Assembly (NCBI GenBank): GCA_045532655.1
Contig: JAZSGI010000044.1
Span: forward strand, 1 to 7,796
Length of the DNA stretch: 7,796 nucleotides
Reading direction: 5' to 3'
Source of the DNA: JAVBQJ01 sp045532655
GTDB lineage: Bacteria > Verrucomicrobiota > Lentisphaeria > Victivallales > Victivallaceae
Part shown: positions 5,855 to 7,796 of the stretch, in pieces
How positions within the stretch are numbered: position 1 is the stretch's first letter
Layout: the number at the start of each line of letters is the position of its first letter
The notes under the pieces: model-generated
What the model saw: the letters and a program-made list of their open reading frames with translations, nothing else
What the model was told of the DNA's origin: nothing
The model's database searches: none
Program-made: the position numbers and the translations under genes

Positions 5855-6985
5855 TTATTTCTTTCTGCTTTTGTAGTCAGTCATGTCTGTGTAATATTTG
5901 GGCATCTGTCCGGCAATAAGAGCGCGCAGTTCACGGTCATTTGCTGCTGCTTCTTCGGGAGTTGCGATCCTGCGCTGCTCTGCTGCAAGTTTCTGCAGAA
6001 GCAGGCGGCCGGCTCCGGAGCTGAAATGCTGTACATCACTGTAAAAATCATCGGTACAGACAAGAGACTGATCCGCTTGATAATCATAAAGTCTGACGTT
6101 GTCGAACTTCAAAAGTTCATTCATGACCCGCAGACGCTGCCCGAGAAGGGCATCGGCTTCATTGAATTGTTCGCTCTGACAATAGGTATAAATGTGGTAG
6201 GGAGCAAGATAAATATAAAATTGAAGCTGCGGATTGCCTTCAATCAGAGGAAGCAGGACTTCGTTGAGATTTCTTTCAAAAACCTCCGGATTTGCCGGGG
6301 TTTGGGTGTGGTGTATACTTTCGTTATAGACAGCATCCGCCATGATCTCTTCCCAGCCGAATCTCATGCCGTCATATTCGGTGGAAAACATTCTGTTGAA
6401 ATCTGTCTGGTGCTGACGCTTTTTCTTGGGGCGCAGCTTGCGTTTGAGCAAATAATACATATTGGAGTAAGTGGCACGGGAAAACCAGTACCGGTACTCT
6501 TCTTTCAGGTCATCACGGTAGAGATATTCAAAATCCCTGTAATGTGCATCAGGTTTGTTCAGTGAATAAATATCCAGCGAAAAGAAGATTTGTTTCAGGT
6601 GATCACCTTTGGCTTCTATGGAAATATCGGCAAATTTCACCAGATCTATGGTGGTTGCTCCGGATGCTGCAAGTTTTATGGAATCGACACCCAGAGTATT
6701 GTTAATGTCATTTACAAAGATATTACGCGTCATAGACGAGCCGATAAAAAGCGTATCGTAGTCGATGTCGTTGAGCAATCTCGGGGCAGTTGCATAAATT
6801 TCATAATAAACGGTATCGTAAAATACCGGCAACCGGTAACGGTAATGCGGGTCGACGATAAAAACAAGGGCCACGGCTCCGGCAATTATCAATACGAAAG
6901 TCCAGATAACAAATTTGCACCAGCGTACCGGTGTTACCGGCATGTTTATCCCTTCTGTGATGAAACGCAAAATTTTATGCAACAT
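5855..6985 (-). CDS. Membrane-anchored SGNH-hydrolase-like protein, partner of the MBOAT acyltransferase
   Basis: A 376-residue protein with one N-terminal membrane helix (about 26-46, ending FIVDP) and a large domain that should lie outside the cytoplasm. SGNH-like marks are FIGSSMTRN at 80-88, where a GSS block takes the place of GDS (S83 or S84 as nucleophile), and YSDVQHFS at 315-322, giving the D317/H320 pair expected near the C-terminus. FYIYLAPYH at 256-264 resembles the strand before the third block. In AlgI/AlgJ/AlgX, PatA/PatB and DltB/DltD systems such proteins work beside an MBOAT to complete acyl transfer to the polymer. That role is inferred here from adjacency plus motifs; sequence similarity to a named family was not testable. 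Start choice is uncertain. The ATG at 6985 has AGGGGG only 3 nt away, while the ATG at 6943 (362 residues) has AAGGG at 6950-6954 with ideal 6-nt spacing. The C-terminus is charged and probably disordered. Confidence 0.82.
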   Translation of the reverse strand: MLHKILRFITEGINMPVTPVRWCKFVIWTFVLIIAGAVALVFIVDPHYRYRLPVFYDTVYYEIYATAPRLLNDIDYDTLFIGSSMTRNIFVNDINNTLGVDSIKLAASGATTIDLVKFADISIEAKGDHLKQIFFSLDIYSLNKPDAHYRDFEYLYRDDLKEEYRYWFSRATYSNMYYLLKRKLRPKKKRQHQTDFNRMFSTEYDGMRFGWEEIMADAVYNESIHHTQTPANPEVFERNLNEVLLPLIEGNPQLQFYIYLAPYHIYTYCQSEQFNEADALLGQRLRVMNELLKFDNVRLYDYQADQSLVCTDDFYSDVQHFSSGAGRLLLQKLAAEQRRIATPEEAAANDRELRALIAGQMPKYYTDMTDYKSRKK

Positions 6986-7029
6986 ATTCCCCCTGTCGCT
7001 TATTGAACAATTGAAATTTTACCCCCATT

Positions 7030-7058
7030 AATTTACTATAAAAAATCCTTTTTGTCAA
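7030..7058 (-). promoter_or_regulatory. Sigma70-like promoter of the SGNH-MBOAT operon
   Basis: On the minus strand, a perfect -35 TTGACA (7058-7053) is followed after 17 bp by TAAATT (7035-7030), which matches the -10 consensus at 4 of 6 positions. Transcription would begin near 7023, about 38 nt before the ATG at 6985. A better-looking TATAGT at 7040-7035 lies only 12 bp from the -35, which is too close to pair with it. Confidence 0.6.
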
Positions 7059-7078
7059 GCGGGCAAGGGGATTTTGCC
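7042..7078. repeat. Overlapping inverted repeats between antiporter and SGNH gene
   Basis: Two alternative stems overlap: AAAATCC (7042-7048) with GGATTTT (7069-7075), and GGCAA (7062-7066) with TTGCC (7074-7078). Read on the minus strand, the long-loop version ends in GGATTTTTT, which resembles a weak Rho-independent terminator for the antiporter gene. The loop is about 20 nt, the stem is AT-rich, and the element overlaps the -35 box of the next promoter. The terminator role is therefore only a possibility. Confidence 0.35.
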
Positions 7079-7127
7079 GGTAAAATATCCTCCCTGCCTG
7101 ACCGCCGTAAACAGGGGAAGTGTTCTG

Positions 7128-7796
7128 TTACAGTATCATTCCCGCTATCCAGCCTGCGATGAGCAGCGGTATGTTGAAGTGCAGGAAGGTCGGCAGTGTA
7201 GAGTCGTAAATATGATCGTGCTGACCGTCTGCATTCAAGCCTGCCGTCGGACCGAGTACCGATTCTGAAACAGGTGAACCGGCATCGCCAAGCGCACCCG
7301 CCACACCGACAACAGCCACCGTTGCCAGCGGTGATATACCCAGTTTTATGCACAAAGGAACATATATCGCCGCAATAAGCGGAACAGTGGAGAAGGATGA
7401 CCCGATCCCCATGGTTATCACCAGACCTATGAAAAGCATGAGAAACACTGCCAGTCCACGCTGATCACCTATACTTGACGCTACAGCCTCCACCATGGCA
7501 TCAACACCGCCGGTTGCACGCATGACGTTGGCGAAACCGCTTGCTGCGATCATAACGATACCGATGCCGCCCATGAGGTATACGCCCCTGGTGAAGACAT
7601 CCTGGGTATCTTTTATTGAGATAACTCCGGCGAAGACAAAGACAAAGATCCCGGCAACCGATGCCGCTACAAGCGAGTTGAGGAAGAATTGTCCTGCCAG
7701 CGCAACAGCTATGGCAATGACCGCAGTAATGGTTTTACGCGGTGAAAATTGCATATTGGTCTGACTGCTGATGAGTTCCGTCTTTTTTGCATCATA
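7128..7796 (-). CDS. Na+/H+ antiporter-family (NhaC-like) membrane transporter, C-terminal half
   Basis: Partial gene: the frame stays open to base 7796, so only the last 222 residues are visible; the family is usually about 430-440 residues. The methionine at 7754 is internal, because 14 more in-frame codons precede it up to the edge. The segment has six or so hydrophobic helices and the characteristic end GALGDAGSPVSESVLGPT, then GLNADGQHDHIYDSTLPTF, then LHFNIPLLIAGWIAGMIL. This arrangement is typical of the NhaC/YuiF-type antiporter group. The GDAGSPVSES stretch, with polar residues inside the membrane, is the probable ion or substrate path. Members are annotated as Na+/H+ antiporters, but some move amino acids or organic acids, so the substrate should be left open. 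It is separated by 142 bp from the next gene, which has its own promoter, so it is probably a different transcription unit. Confidence 0.88.
   Translation of the reverse strand, partial: YDAKKTELISSQTNMQFSPRKTITAVIAIAVALAGQFFLNSLVAASVAGIFVFVFAGVISIKDTQDVFTRGVYLMGGIGIVMIAASGFANVMRATGGVDAMVEAVASSIGDQRGLAVFLMLFIGLVITMGIGSSFSTVPLIAAIYVPLCIKLGISPLATVAVVGVAGALGDAGSPVSESVLGPTAGLNADGQHDHIYDSTLPTFLHFNIPLLIAGWIAGMIL

Noticed and set aside
7035..7058. TATAGT at 7040-7035 as the -10 box for TTGACA
   Set aside because: Spacing is only 12 bp; TAAATT at 17 bp is the better partner.
7128..7754. Antiporter as a complete 208-residue protein starting at 7754
   Set aside because: The frame is open for 14 more codons to the window edge and the family is about twice this length, so 7754 is an internal Met.

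Overview
The window is a compact, gene-dense bacterial segment. Every gene I can support lies on the minus strand, so genes are read from high to low coordinates. The best guess for the source is a PVC-group bacterium, perhaps Lentisphaerota/Victivallales-like. That rests on a eukaryote-like Ser/Thr kinase with an N-terminal zinc ribbon and an Ala/Pro/Lys linker, together with an AlgI-type acyltransferase/SGNH pair. It is an inference from gene style, not a proven assignment.

Layout from high to low coordinates. (1) 7796-7128 is the C-terminal half of an NhaC-like Na+/H+ antiporter-family carrier, cut by the window edge. (2) 7127-6986 is an intergenic region with overlapping inverted repeats and a sigma70-like promoter (TTGACA, 17 bp, TAAATT). 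(3) 6985-4485 is a two-gene cassette separated by 2 bp: a membrane-anchored SGNH-type protein followed by an AlgI-like MBOAT O-acyltransferase. It probably acylates an exported polysaccharide. (4) 4484-4356 is an intergenic region with an interrupted dyad and a strong-looking promoter (TTGCAA, 17 bp, TATAGT). (5) 4355-1 is a probable three-gene operon: a transmembrane Ser/Thr kinase, a calcineurin-like metallophosphoesterase whose start overlaps the kinase stop (TGATG), and, 21 bp on, DNA polymerase IV (dinB), which is still open at the left edge.

The most unusual feature is the third block. A membrane sensor-type kinase is translationally coupled to a phosphoesterase and probably co-transcribed with an error-prone polymerase. 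Whether this is a functional circuit or an incidental operon cannot be decided from the sequence. The kinase C-terminal region (about 340 residues beyond the membrane helix) matches no domain I recognise. I found no tRNA, rRNA, CRISPR array, insertion sequence or phage gene. There is no gene-free stretch longer than 142 bases.
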